A stretch of 64,000 bases of DNA from Nematopogon swammerdamellus (GCA_946902875.1 OX336340.1:17189566-17253565); one strand, 5' to 3'; positions 20,037-32,224 are shown, counted from the stretch's first letter. Program-made: numbers and translations. The notes: generated by a model from the letters alone, not told the origin.

Positions 20037-20645
20037 AAACCGGCCAAGTGCGAGTCGGACTCGGGCACCGAGGTTTCCGCACCACAAAAAAAAATGGTTG
20101 TCTGTAAAGTCGGTTTACGGACGATAGTTTTGCGTGATGACGTGGAATAATCGTAGTACATAGATCAAAGATCAGTAATTTATATTTCCAGTAGAAAGAT
20201 TAATCATCTTGTGACTGGCCATCAAAACTTCTGTTGTCTGATCTTGACAGTTTTACTTCTTAAGACGTTTCCATGGTAACTTTGAATATCAACGTGACAC
20301 GCTTTCGTGCGTGCAGCCGGTGCTCATCAATTTATAAGACGTGACGTCATCACGTCAAAAACATTGAAAAAAACACGTTTCTTGTATGGAAACCCCCTTT
20401 AATTTTTTACTTTTTCTATTTTTCATTATTTGTTGTTATATCCGCCATAATGACACATACTCTGTGAAAATTTCAACAAGCTAAATATTATGGTTCACGA
20501 GATACAGCCTTCGGACAGACTGATGGACAGACAGACGGCGTAGGCTTAGTAATAGACCTCCGTACGGGATACGGAAACCTAAAAACCAACCAATTACGCG
20601 GTGGCACGGAAATTTCGGTGCGCGAGTCCGACTCGCACTTGTTAA
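20037..20645. mobile_element. Dispersed element with terminal inverted repeats, fullest copy
   Basis: The left end is ccggccaagtgcgagtcgga and continues to 'ccgaggtttccg'. The right end is the inverted counterpart, 'cggtgcgcgagtccgactcg' followed by cacttg. The internal part includes 'ggttgtctgtaaagtcggtt' and 'tcatcaatttataagacgtg', which recur at 32240 and 32820. No transposase frame is present. Confidence 0.65.
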
Positions 20646-21039
20646 ACAACCTCACCGAACGAAAACTCCAGAGCCGGTCTAGCCCTGTCTCGTTACTCTG
20701 ATGCTTGGTTATTTATGGACAGTGAGCACAAACAAAATTTGCAATATTAGTGTGGCCTCGAGAGAGCATTGTAGGCAAACTATGAATAGAACAGAGGCTC
20801 CAGTCAGCCGCAGGTCGACCCAGAGAGCCCGCGGCTGGAATATCACTTACATTCCGTGGTCACAATCGACCCACAATACCCGACCACTTGACGTTGTTCG
20901 TCTGTTGTCGTTGCCTATTTAGTGGCCTCGTTGGGGTGTTTCAAATTTACGCTCCTCTTGAAATATAAGACGTGCGTGAATAATCAATGGCGTAACCTCT
21001 TGTAGGCAGTGAACTTCGAATTAGATAATGTGGCAAATT

Positions 21040-21385
21040 GTCAGCCTCGGTAGCTCAGTGGTGCGATCGGTCGACGGTTGTTAAGCAACCCTGAGCGCGG
21101 TCAGTATAAATTGGATGGGTGAACGCTCGACTTTTGGAGGCTAACCGTGCTTCGGATTCCACGTAAAACTGTAGATCCCTTCCCTTCTTACCTTACTTGA
21201 TGGTAGGGTTTATCCCGCCCGGGTTGATACCACCGCACTGAATAAAACGTCGGTCAAAACGGCCATGTAAATAGTTCGTATTTTCCGTCCAGTTCAGTGT
21301 AGTCGACATGAAATGAAGGGAAGGGCTGACATCACGGATGTTGTAGGTGATGTAGCCAACCGTGTCAGTTTCCATAAAAAAAAAA
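21040..21385 (+). mobile_element. 5S/tRNA-headed SINE, + copy between genes 3 and 4
   Basis: Near full length: A-box-like 'tagctcagtggtgcg', 5S-like 'gttaagcaaccctgagcgcg' and 'ttggatgggtga', B-box-like 'gcttcggattcc', and a body ending 'gtcagtttccat' with a short A tail. A segment of the body between 'gaagggaagg' and 'gctgacatcac' is deleted relative to the 43604 copy. Confidence 0.85.
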
Positions 21386-22147
21386 TTAATTATATTGCAC
21401 AAAGTTTAAACAAACATAGTAGGTATACGTTAAAAGGCAGAAGATAATATAGGAGTGCGCAAAGGCGGACATATCGCTACAAGTGATTTCTTCCAATCAA
21501 ACTTTGGATGATCAGGCATAGTTGCAGATTGGGATAATAAGAACTGGCTACCTATTACTTCGATTACCGAAAATTCTTCTTTGTTTTGCTTGGTTTTCGC
21601 AAGGCCAATAATTTGTACTAAGTAATATTGTAATAATTTATTTGTCCTGTCAAAATGTTACATTTTGTGACCAGAATTTTATATCGACTAAAGCAGTATA
21701 CACAACAGTTCGTACTTTTACCAGATCGGAATAGACGGACAAGATTAAAAGAAAGTATACTGACGTGGCAAGACAGACAGGCACCAATTAATTATGTGTG
21801 TTGTACCACAAATAGAGCATTAGAACGTAGAGAAGAGAAGAACCTACATAGTTCAGATTATATCTGTCCGAAAAAATATTAATTAATAATTTTCAGTATC
21901 ATCATGTATACTTGTAAGATTGAAGTGCCTTGAATTAAAGGAAATAAATCTCACAGAACGTGCTCGGCGCGCACTTGTCACAACTGATACTCTTGAAGAA
22001 TCGATTGACGTGTTTCCTGTTAACAATTATTGCTCGATAAACAGACAACTAATCGACAGTAAACCATGTAATAAAGCTCGAGCAACTAATTATAAGCACA
22101 ACACAATAAGCAATCGAGACACTGCTAATAAAGATCGAGTTAACTAA
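21386..22147. other. Intergenic stretch before gene 4
   Basis: Two open frames (21655-21882 and 21920-22147) read toward gene 4 but show no recognisable family. The second stops with TAA immediately before the gene 4 ATG. This may simply be 5' UTR and promoter sequence. No TATA box was identified. Confidence 0.35.
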
Positions 22148-25100
22148 ATGGCGGAAGCTAATACCCTCGAGCGACAATATCCTAAAGTGTGGAGCGCATT
22201 CGAGAGAGTTCTCAAAGATGGAAGAACTGTCAAGTTCGAGGTGCAAGACATCCCAGAAGACATGATGGATACAGTGGCTGAGTTTATGATGAATAATTAC
22301 ATCAGGGAGGAGGTCTGGTGTGTGGCGGCAGGTCAGTTGTTAATCACCATCAATGATATAATAAAATTTACAATGTACTTGTCTGTAGGTACATTTAAGA
22401 TATTTGCAAAAAAAAAAATACATTCATGGGGGGAATGAAGGTAAAGTAATAGAATGCACGGAGATAATATTTGAATTTTGTTTCTGTTTGTGTGTATGTA
22501 TGTTTGTTTGTGCACGCATAACGTAAAACTACTGAAATAATTTCGAACGGCGCTTTCACAAGAATTTAGTGCCTAACTCGGTACAAGGTATAGACTATAA
22601 TAGCATCACGCCATTATTCATATGATCTGAGCAGTGGGATCGGAAGTGAGCGCTGTCGGAGAAATCATAACTTTGGTATGCATTTATGTGATTTACTCGA
22701 AAAGTACTCTACCTATCTACATTATCTAGCCAAACACTTACTAAATAAACAACGACTATATTTTTATAGTGTATTGTTTAGGTGTCGCCCTTTCATAACT
22801 TATTTTGTTACATATCTTTCATTTATCTATCATACTAAATGTACATATATAATATATAAATCATAATATGATTTACATATATTATATAAATCATACGTAA
22901 ACATAGTTAGTACGTAAATACGAGTATAAAATAAATAATAAAAATACCACGAAATATGCACATAATACCATATTCCACAAAAGAGCAAGTGGGTACTAAG
23001 ATAATATTTCTTCGATAAGATTCTAAACGTCTATTTTATTGACATAAATTATTCATGAATTTATTTTCATAATCCGTAGTTTAGTATTTTATTTTATTTT
23101 ATTTATTTACTTAAAACTACAAAAATACAAACATCTTAATTAACTAAGAATGAGCCAATTAAAAGTTATCATAACATATAAATACAAATTATGTGTGATA
23201 GATAACTTTTATACGTTTCTGAGGGTGAGGGTATTATTTTCTAATAGTAGGTGGTACTACATATTTGCGAAATTAACTAATAAAATAAAATAGAAAATGT
23301 AAACCGTTCCAGTACATTTAATGTATTGGAACGGTTTACATTTTCTGTTACGTATATTAATGTTAATATGAGGAATTCTCATTAGCCATTCAGTCAGATT
23401 TCCGATCATAAAATATTGGCAAAGTAGAACATTTTCATTCGCAAAAGCAGAACATCTGGGAGTAATTAATGACTTCGAAATGAACACGCGGAACATAAGA
23501 AAAGTGATAAAGCGACCACGAACGTTTTAATTATCCTAATGACGTGCCGCGTTGTATGCTCCGTATTAAGCCACCTACGGCCTCGAAAGGGCAGAAAAGT
23601 CAGCACTGGGTCAGGAGCTAAAATGTATTAGCTAGTTAACGGGAGTGGAATGGCTGGTATATACTTGAGTGTTCTTCAAAAGATTTAATGCTAATAGCTC
23701 TAAGCTAATAGGCTAATAGCTATTCTTTAACCATTGAACTAGCTCTGCCCGCAGCTCCGCTCGTGTGAAAGTCAGTTTAAGAGCAAATATCATTGAAGCG
23801 CAATTATGAAGTCACCAAGGGCGACACTTAAGGCCGAACTGCGTTCACGTAAATTATAAATATATTTATAAATACGTAGGTATACACCTATTCTCTCTAT
23901 AAAATCATTCATATCACATGTCATTATTGGTGGAACAACGAAATCACATGAAAGCCAACTGATACCCAATATCGATTATTTTCGACCATACTACTCGATC
24001 CTTATGAGAGATGGCGTGATGTTAAACAAACTCCAATAATAACATCCTACTACCATTATGAGAGATATTGTCTTCATTCGACTGATAGTCGGGCACAACC
24101 ACGGCGCATCTCAATAAATAAAAGAAAGATGGCGTTATGTTCCGCAAATATGAGTAATAAATACCTACACAAACATAATGAAAGAGAAAGCAAGGTATTT
24201 AATGGAAGTTATACATATTCACATAAACAGACATGCACAAATGAACTAATCTGGCAAACAATAGACAAATTCCCGATTGATTGGAACAGGAACGGCAAAG
24301 GATCCAATAGCTATCCAGGAGTACCGCGTACTGTTGGCTTCCATCGTCAGAGAGAAGATGTCGACCGCCTGCTTTTTGATCACGGCAGATGGCGCGGGGC
24401 GGACCCTAGTGGGAGCCAGCATAGCTCTTCTTCAGAAGAAAGATTGTATCGTGGATCATACACCGGTAAGTACACACTTCGTCGAAATTATTCGCATTGA
24501 CTTCAACGTGAAATTTTATTTCAGTCAACATTGTACACAACGGAACCTTACCATTTTTTGTGAACTACCACGGTGGACGTGTCTCATATATATCAAAGCC
24601 CGATTGACAATTTGATATTATTATAAATTTTTCATCGAATTTCTACGATATGCCGAAGATCTTTGGAAACAAGCGAACATATAAATAACCCTATATAAGA
24701 GTGATGACAAATCATGTTGTGAAAATTCTAGTATGTTATGTTGTTTTGACAAATTATTTGAGTCTCTGGGTCTACGATGCCATTTATAGCCATCTACAGT
24801 CAATATACATTATTCATAGCATGGTTTTGTGACTTATAATATACTTTATGTAATTTGAATGATTATTCTACTTACTTATATGAGGCTTTCAGTAATCGTG
24901 TTCAGATCGATTCAATTTATACTGACTTCCTGAAAGCCTTTGATATGGTTAATAATAGATTACTCATTTTGAAACTTGCTTCTGATGGAATTCGTGTGCT
25001 GTACGAGTGCTGACAGACGAAGTGACCCATCATAGTAAACTAACTATGATGGGTCACTTCGTCTGTCAGCACTCGTAGTCAAATAATGGCAACTAATGGA

Positions 25101-27433
25101 TTGACTTCACCACCTGTAATAGTTACATCCGGCGTGCCACAAGGTTCACATATGCGACCATTATTATTTATAATATTTATCAATGATCTCATTTCTGCAC
25201 TATCTTGTAACTGCTTATTGTACGCGAATAATCTGAAACTATTTGAAGCTTTCCGCAGTACTGATGGTTGGACGGACTTACAACTAGACGTGAATGTTGT
25301 ATCTGAATGGTGTGAGAAAAATCCTGTTTTTGAATGTCTCAAAATGTTTGGTTTTATCCTTTACATGTATATTTAATACACTTTAATATAACTATATGGA
25401 TAACCATACGCTAGAACGCAAGAGACCTTGGAGTGTAGCTTGATGCGAAACAAACTTTGGACGAACACTGTGCGGCCAGAAATCTAACCAGCTTCTTGTC
25501 TTTATTTATTCTTCATAGTGCAATTTATTTATATAATAGTATGATTATAAAGTCGTCGTTTAGAGTATGCTTCAGTTATGTGGTGGCCTCACTAAGCAGC
25601 CCACAGCGATCCCATTGAATCGATACAGAAAAAATATTTAGATCTGTGTCATAACGATATGGGCATAGAAGACGGCTCAAAACATACGAAATAGGTTAAA
25701 TAAATCTAAAATGGTCAAGTTATAATATTTGATATTATGTGCTAGTATAACATTGTTCATGCTCGGCTTGAGACCACTGTATTGTCAAAGATATATGTTT
25801 CAATACAAGATATTTTTTATTTTTTATTGAAGGCGCGACATGTGGCGCCTTGCCACCCATAAGGTGTCTAACGACACCCATGGGCATTCGGTCGTATGTG
25901 GGGGTTGCGAATACTATACCGACCTGACAGGTGCATATGCTATGCCCATTCATACAAGTGCCATATCAAACGATTAGTGAACTACACACATCGACTTACA
26001 TAAGAAATGTTTAAAATTTTCAGCCATCATCAAAAGCAGGATTGAAGACGCTGCGAATGTTCATAGAAGCAATGAAGATAACAGTTGTGTTCGACAAGTA
26101 CCGCGTGACGGAGTACCTCATGGGGGCTGGCATCTCTGTCGTGCCCGAATATCGAAACTTAGGGATTGCTGTGGCAATGCTGCAGGCCAGGTAAGTTTGA
26201 GTACACTATTCAGATTTTGAAAGCTGAAGGTCTCAGTCGAGGTGTAAAGGCATTCCGATCGAATGACTTTCTCAATCTCGAGTTTATTGTGGATTTATGT
26301 CGTGCGTTTTGAATTTCATGTGAAATTGTTGGTTCTCTCAATTAACTAGATAAGTGATAGAAGCATACTTTGATTGGTGCCACCGAATTGAATGCAGGTG
26401 GGTGCATCGGCTATTAGAGTCTTTCATATATTTTACAACAACCGAAAAGGAAAAGAAATGATCCTCTTATAAATTTGTCTACTCTGCTATTAGTACTCTA
26501 CATCTCTAATGCTTCATTAAGGACCAAGATAAGATAATAAATTATGGTAAGAGATAAGAAAGACTCTTGTAACGCCCAATGTATATAATCAAGAATGCAT
26601 ACTTGGTCTCACTGTCTAACTTTACTGCTCTATATGCTATGCTAATATTTCTGTATGTGTGTATTAATAGTCATTATCTATCTGGAGCGAACACAATATC
26701 AGTGTGTGATCAAAAGCGTTTATTTTGCAGTATATATATATATATAGGTACCTATAGTTATAAATCGATGAGACGTATAAAAAACCTGGCCAAGTGCGAG
26801 TCGGACTCGCGCATCGAGGTTTCCGTGCCACCACAAGTTTGACGCTTTTCTATATTACAGTTTTTACGATAGAGCAAAAATACAAAACGTTGAAAAAAAA
26901 AACTCTTATATGGGGCCAGCTTATTTTTTTACGTTTCTTTTTTTATTTAACATTTGAAAATTTCACTGGCTACCGATTACGGTTCAAAAGTTCAGCCCTT
27001 TAAATGAGGGACGGACAGACGGACGACGTAGACCTAATAATAGGTTTCCGTACCCGTACGGTACGGAAACCTTAAAAGCTTTATGAGCGTGGAAGAGACG
27101 TCAAAATAGTTAGGCGGGACAGTGCCACGTGGAGATCTGTAATATCTGCCTACCCCACTGGGAAACAGACGTGAAGATACGTATGTAAGAATATCGATGA
27201 GGAAAATGATCTGTTCTTTCATTCATAGGAAGGGAATCGCCCAATCGCTCGGGATCAAAGTAACTGGAGGTATATTCACGGGGTCGGCCTCGCAGCGTTC
27301 TGCAGAGCTCGCGGGGCTGCAGCTGTGCTACCAGGTGCCCTACAAGGACTTCGGGAAGCAGTGCGGCATCACCTTCCATACCACCACGCAGCATATGAAG
27401 ATATATGCACTGGATGTGGGCGACGACGTTTAG
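22148..27433 (+). CDS. GNAT acetyltransferase, array gene 4 (most diverged copy), four exons
   Basis: Coding exons are 22148-22331, 24290-24465, 26024-26190 and 27229-27433, giving 243 residues with phases 1, 0 and 2. Donors are GTCAGT, GTAAGT and GTAAGT. The exon 2 acceptor (GAACAG) has a weak pyrimidine tract but fits the alignment exactly (AKDPIAIQEY against HKNPKAIEEY). Exon 1 keeps the F-x-M-x-N-Y-I-x-EE-VW signature. Motif A is YRNLGIA (Arg164-x-x-Gly-x-Ala). Exon 4 is the least like the others: it begins KGIAQSLG instead of RPLCEHLG, keeps ASQRSAELAG, and adds a short acidic C-terminus (VGDDV). This suggests an older duplication and perhaps a different acceptor substrate. Intron 2 carries the jockey-like reverse-transcriptase remnant, and the LINE tail in intron 3 ends about 35 bases before exon 4. 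Confidence 0.83.
23292..23346. repeat. 27-bp near-perfect palindrome in intron 1 of gene 4
   Basis: The arm 23292-23318 (agaaaatgtaaaccgttcc onwards) pairs with 23320-23346 with a single mismatch (a G-T pair) and a 1-base centre. Confidence 0.88.
24905..25650 (+). pseudogene. Dead jockey-like LINE reverse transcriptase in intron 2 of gene 4
   Basis: Motif A appears as YTDFLKAFD (24920-24950), motif B as TSGVPQGSHMRPLLF (25130-25165) and motif C as LLYANN in place of the catalytic YADD. Both catalytic aspartates of motif C are therefore lost. Downstream are a TDLQLDV-x6-WC segment, RDLGV and a YASVMWW-like block with stops and frameshifts. The frame is interrupted after motif A by an inverted duplication (25002-25077). 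No full ORF remains. Confidence 0.85.
25002..25077. repeat. Perfect 35-bp inverted repeat with 6-base loop inside the LINE remnant
   Basis: 25002-25036 (tacgagtgctgacagacgaa onwards) is the exact reverse complement of 25043-25077, and the loop is aaacta. The right arm reads in frame into the LINE (ending STRSQIMATNG), so it is the original sequence and the left arm is the inverted copy. Confidence 0.95.
25832..25945 (-). mobile_element. LINE 3' end fragment in intron 2 of gene 4
   Basis: A copy of the 'gcgacatgtggcgccttgcc' to 'cgacctgacaggtgc' LINE end. It stops about 80 bases before the exon 3 acceptor at 26023. Confidence 0.65.
26786..27075. mobile_element. 'ggccaagtgcgagtcggac' dispersed element in intron 3 of gene 4
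   Basis: The left end is ggccaagtgcgagtcggac followed by 'atcgaggtttccgtgccacc'. The right end is 'ggtttccgtacccgtacggt' followed by acggaaacctt. It is shorter than the copy at 20037. Confidence 0.6.
27110..27195 (+). mobile_element. RTE-like LINE tail fragment before exon 4 of gene 4
   Basis: It contains 'gtgccacgtggagatctgta', 'ctgcctaccccactgggaa' and 'cagacgtgaag', then a TATG-like end. It finishes about 35 bases before the acceptor at 27228. Confidence 0.6.
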
Positions 27434-27590
27434 ATGTTATGGATGAAGTTTGTAACATATTTGTATTACCGAAAATTCAATTATACTTTGGTAGTGAAAA
27501 TCAAACACCATTTTGTCACAAAAATAACTTTCTACAGTGACGAGTTTGTAATGATGAAAATAATATATTTTGATACGTACATACGTACGT

Positions 27591-27596
27591 AATAAA
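27591..27596 (+). terminator. Poly(A) signal of gene 4
   Basis: AATAAA lies 158 bases after the stop codon. A small hairpin with 15-bp arms (27724-27738 and 27750-27764) lies further downstream. Confidence 0.5.
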
Positions 27597-27885
27597 TGAA
27601 ATGAAATGAAAATATTGTATTTTCGGAAAACATTATTTCAACATAATATTTGCAAAAAGTAAGGCCAGTACAATTATTTTATTTTATTTATTTTTATTTT
27701 TTATTTTCGTTTATTTGCTTGATATAATATCGTCGTTTAAGCACAGATAAAACGACGATATTATACGAATATATTGTTGTTATTATACACGAAGGAAATA
27801 TACTACAGGCCGAGCTGCAGGCAGACATGTTCACACCTTTAAAATTTTGTACTGGTAATTTTAGCATAAGGAACTCATATATTTT

Positions 27886-28012
27886 GTTTAACGTGGTGGT
27901 TGGTGTTGTGCTCTTATTAACAAGAGTGCTTGCAGCACAACACCGATTACTCTGCTTACCCCGATTGCCGGGATAGAGCGTGAGGTGTGTGTGTATGTAT
28001 GTATGTGGAACT
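27886..28012 (+). mobile_element. RTE-like repeat tail fragment
   Basis: The 'gtggtggttggtgttgtgct' to 'cagcacaacaccgattactc' segment, ending in a (TATG)n run. Confidence 0.65.
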
Positions 28013-28884
28013 TGTGTCACCGTAGAGCCCAAGTTTGCATACTATTTATTTTTACTACCTATATGATAAACAGCCTTCATCGGGTTTCAGAAATGCATAT
28101 AAATGCCGTGTTTTCTCAAAAATGTATTCAAGGAACATAAAACTCATCAACGTACAACCTCCGCTCCAAGAAGCCGCTCCTTAGTCCAAGACTTATTTCG
28201 CTGCCGTTGACAATACAGCGCACCAAAGAGCGCAACCATCGCTTCGGTGCCGCAGACGCCTGCTATAATACTATCTTGGACGATAAATTTGAACTTTACG
28301 AAAGATAACACAAGTAATCCTGGCAACTTAGCGGAGGCGGCGACGAAGCACCCGACTGGACCGATAAAATGGCCAGTAAATTATATTTGCGACATGGAAA
28401 TAAGCACCTAGAAAGGGCGTTACCATATTGCATACGTTCCCAGCGTGTGCGTCGCCCACCTCTAGGCTTCGTCGTCGCGTCATCCCACACACCTGAGGGG
28501 TCGAGGTTGCGGCAACATTATAAGATCCTTTTGCTTCTTTTCAATAGGTTCATTCGGAATTAATCTTGCTTGGGGGAGGCACAAAGCAAATAGAACATAA
28601 TAATATTGAGGGAGTTGTAGTCCCAAAAAAAACTGTTTTAAAAACATTGCACCGACTTAAAAAAACAACTAGAACTTAAAAGTGTTAAAAAGGTACTATT
28701 TTGATTCATATTCGGACCCTTGAGTTGAAGGCCGCACAAAAGCACAAAAGCGCAAAAGGGGTTAATCCGAGGGTTAATCTATAAATTTTGAGGTGTGCTT
28801 TTGTACCACCTGATTAATAATGAAGAAGTCTGTGAAAAAGATTGAGAAGAACAATATGATGTGTAAAGGCGGACTTTTTTTATA
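28013..28884. other. Gene-free stretch with unassigned retroelement-like sequence
   Basis: 28150-28560 is GC-richer and has a + strand stretch reading LISLPLTIQRTKERNHRFG that could be degraded LINE coding sequence. I could not place it in a family. The rest shows nothing. Confidence 0.3.
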
Positions 28885-29185
28885 GAATGCTCGACATGTG
28901 GCGGCGAACCACCGATAAGGCGTCTAACGACGTTCATGGACATTCCGTCGTACGCGGGGGTTGCATATGCCATACCGGCCTGACAGATGCCTACTCACGC
29001 CTCTCTGGAAGGACCCGAGACTATACTTGAGGAGAAATATGTGGGCTGAGAGAGTGTTTCTGAGTTTACCAGTCCTGTGGAGGAAAGATCTGCAGAACCG
29101 ATTGGTACGCATCCACTGTAAGTCAAGCCTATAAGGATGAAATCCCTGCCGAGTGCGCGTTATGAGAAGGTGGAAAGGGGACAGC
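28885..29185 (-). mobile_element. LINE ORF2 C-terminal fragment
   Basis: The - strand frame from 29112 reads NRFCRSFLHRTGKLRNTLSA then FLLKYSLGSFQRGVSRHLSG, the typical C-terminal block of jockey/CR1-type ORF2. It then continues into the 'gcgacatgtgg' 3' end. It is truncated at the 5' side. Confidence 0.75.
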
Positions 29186-29729
29186 GGAATCGCGTCAAAC
29201 AGCTTCTCCGAGCATTCCCAATTGAATAAGCGATAGACTTCTAGTCCACCTTTGAATCTTTGAGACGTGCATCTTACCTCGTTGCCAACATAATGTAAGT
29301 GTATTCGGCTTAGTCGGCATTGACATACCCTTCATTTCTAGTAGACATACCATACCATTCAGAACATACCATTTGACGTGAGTGACGATGTATGCCAGTA
29401 ATAGGATAGACTAAATTGAACATACATCATGTACATGAGTACATCATTTATAATTTTATCTTTGCGCACATTCCTTCACCTCCTCGACAAGTTTAAGCCT
29501 CTTCTAGATAGTTATATCCACGATTTTTGAGAAGACTTAGCACTTAGCGCTTGTGGGAATAAATGACCCGAAAGAAACGGGCTCGGAATTGAGTCGATAG
29601 GATGCGGTCGAATATGTGGTGGGTGATAATGACGCTTTTATATTATAATCTGAGGTCACGATCTCGAACCAAGAGATGAACTCACTTTATTGTTTCACAT
29701 TATATTTTTATATTTTCTGCATTACAGAA

Positions 29730-29773
29730 GGTTGATTTATTTATTTATTTATTTATTTATTTATCTATTTATT
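29730..29773. repeat. (TTTA)n microsatellite
   Basis: A run of TTTA units directly before the T-rich end of the inverted SINE at 29774. Confidence 0.85.
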
Positions 29774-30137
29774 GTTTTATGGAAACTGACACGCTTGGCT
29801 ACATCACGCACAACATCCGCGATGTCAGCCCATAACATCTTGGTGGACTAGGTGCCATGTCAGTGCTTCCCTTTGGTCTTGCCGACTATATCGAACTGGG
29901 CGGAAAACACGCCCAGTTCGGTAACGCCGAAAAAAACTATTTACATGGCCGTTTCGACCGACCTTTCATTCGGTGCGGTGTTATCGGCCCGGGCGGGTTT
30001 TAAACCCTACCACCTAGTAAGGTAAGAAAGTATAGTACCTACAGTTTTATGTGGAATCCGAACCACGGCCAGCCTCCACAGGTTACGATCACGAACGGCA
30101 GTCGACCGATCGCACAACTAAGCTACCGAGGCTGACA
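29774..30137 (-). mobile_element. 5S/tRNA-headed SINE, - copy
   Basis: Read on the - strand: head gtcagcctcggtagcttagt, partial 5S-like part, B-box-like segment, body, and end 'gtcagtttccat'. The 5S-like core is reduced. Confidence 0.8.
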
Positions 30138-32224
30138 TTTGTTGCTCAAAACAATTTAATAGAGCCAATCAAAGAATTCCCAGTAGGTGCGGCATAAGCA
30201 AACCCATTTTCCTTGGATATTGCTATTGTATTTCCTCCCTTGGATATATATTGGGTTTCCTCCCCATGTTTTGCTCCACCGGTACAACCGCTGCGAAGTT
30301 TCAGCACAAAGTATGAAATACGTATAATATCCTCGTTAACCTGGTATAGGCTTCTTCAACACTCCTAAATTGCTTAAAGACTTTAAGCGACTACCACTTT
30401 CGAACCTAACCACCTGAATGAATTTGGGATCGTCCCAAAAATATTTCTAGGCGCATCAAAACTTCTGACAAACCTTCACCGACTTCCACGCTCACTGGCC
30501 TAGCCTTTTGTGAAGACCGTGATTGTTCTCTGCATGTTATTAAGTGGGAAAGTTAAAGTAGGCATCAATCTTTACTGGAAATGTTTTCAAAGGACTCTCT
30601 TCAAAGTCTTTTTTCCTTTTCTTCTTGTGACTGATGTTGTGAAGAAACTAATTTACAAAAGTTTAAGTGTTTCAGAGCAAATCAACAAATTCGGACGTTT
30701 GACCTTCGTTATCGCGATTTTTTTTCGTACTATTGGTGTGACATTAATTTGTTGAAGTCGACTCAATTGAACTGCACCATTATAAGCTGGAAAGAGTAAT
30801 GATGACAAACGCCAGAATTCACCTACCGGATTTGATTTTCAAAACCATGTAACATTTAACTTTAGTTAGTCTACCTAGGTACATTATAAAAAAATAAAAA
30901 TTATATATGCTTCATAAAATGTGTTTTATTGAATTTGGAAAAAAAGGGAGTTATGTTGTCGCACCTCTTCATAGTCCATCAAGTTACCTAGACCTTTTCA
31001 CAGAATTCAACACCAACTGGTTAAGCCGAAAGTTTAAAAAAATTACAAAGCGAATGATCTCCCCGACTCAATAATCTTCACATAGGCCAGCTTCAACACG
31101 AAGCCATATAAGTAAACAAAATTAAATTCATCCTTCTTATTCACCGTCGGCAGAGCGCGAGCATCTATTTTCCGAGTAAAGATTCCAATTTACTTACGAT
31201 TGAGTTCGGTTCGCCTCGCGAATTCAGCGAGCGAAATTCCCTAAATTCGAGTAATCGAAATTGAAACACGAATCGGATTAATCCGTAGGGTTTTAATTAT
31301 CGAATTATAAAGGAATTAGCTTTTTCAGCGCGTGAAACGTGAAACGCTTTTGCCCGTTCGGACAAACGAAAATTAAACCTAAGCAATGTTATTTTGCTGT
31401 GCAAAATAACATTTTATATTAATTCATAGGTGGCCGTCCGCCACAGTGCGGCGCGGACGACGACGCGGCACGGCCATAGGAGTCAATGACGTCAAATAAT
31501 CAGCTGACTATGTACCTAGTGGAAGGTTTTAGTGTTTAGAACATAGACATGTTTTCTTAAGTTTCCCCGAAACAAATGCAAAAACATGTAATTAAATTTA
31601 TTTATTTTTTTGCTTAACGTGTTTATTTTTGTAGACTGTTATGTAACCCTCCCAAAATATTTGGGTCTAATAAAGTGGCACCTTATACAAAATACTCTCC
31701 ATGGAATCAACCAAACAGAACATCGACTCAGGTTTCAAGGCAGTGATGTCTCGTTGCTTTAGAATCACACAGATGGAGTTCGATATAGTGAGTTTGGATA
31801 CCAGCCTTAAATTTGTTCTTAGCTCTTCCAACTTTTAACCACCTCAGCCCGTTTACGATACATGCAACATCATCTGCCCAACCGCGGCGTGTCGATCGAC
31901 CACAGGTATTGCCGCGCGGCCATTCTCCATCCTGTAGTTTGGAAACTACAGAGATATCCCGAGGAAACTAAGAGCATCACAGCACCAAACAGGAATATTT
32001 TTGAAGCAATAGACAAGCTCGACTTCTAACTTTTACTCTTACGTTTAACCGCTACAAGTTTGTCTGCAATCTGGCAGGAAAGCATCTAGCTCGGGAGACT
32101 GATGCGAGTTGTTAAATAGTAAATAGAAACAAAGAAGTGCCAGACAGCAGCGGAAAACTCGTCCTTACTTCGGACACTGCACTTAATATCCGAGCAATAT
32201 ATTTAGTGTATTTTTTAATAAACT
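30138..32224. other. Gene-free stretch
   Basis: No coding exon, RNA gene or named repeat was recognised. There is a 12-bp hairpin, atgttattttgc with its complement, at 31386-31412, and a GC-rich patch at about 31430-31480 (ggtggccgtccgccacagt). Open frames here are short and lack family features. Confidence 0.4.

Noticed and set aside
21655..22147. Two + frames upstream of gene 4 as separate small genes
   Set aside because: No family features, no splice or promoter evidence, and they fit equally well as the 5' flank of gene 4.
23292..23346. microRNA precursor
   Set aside because: The stem is nearly perfect with a one-base loop; a Drosha/Dicer substrate needs a larger terminal loop.
24129..24500. 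123-codon + frame overlapping exon 2 of gene 4
   Set aside because: Wrong frame relative to the paralog alignment; the exon is 24290-24465 in the neighbouring frame.
25086..25376. Frame with reverse-transcriptase motif B as a possible gene
   Set aside because: The catalytic YADD is replaced by YANN, the 5' part is broken by a palindrome, and it stops after 96 codons; it is a LINE remnant.
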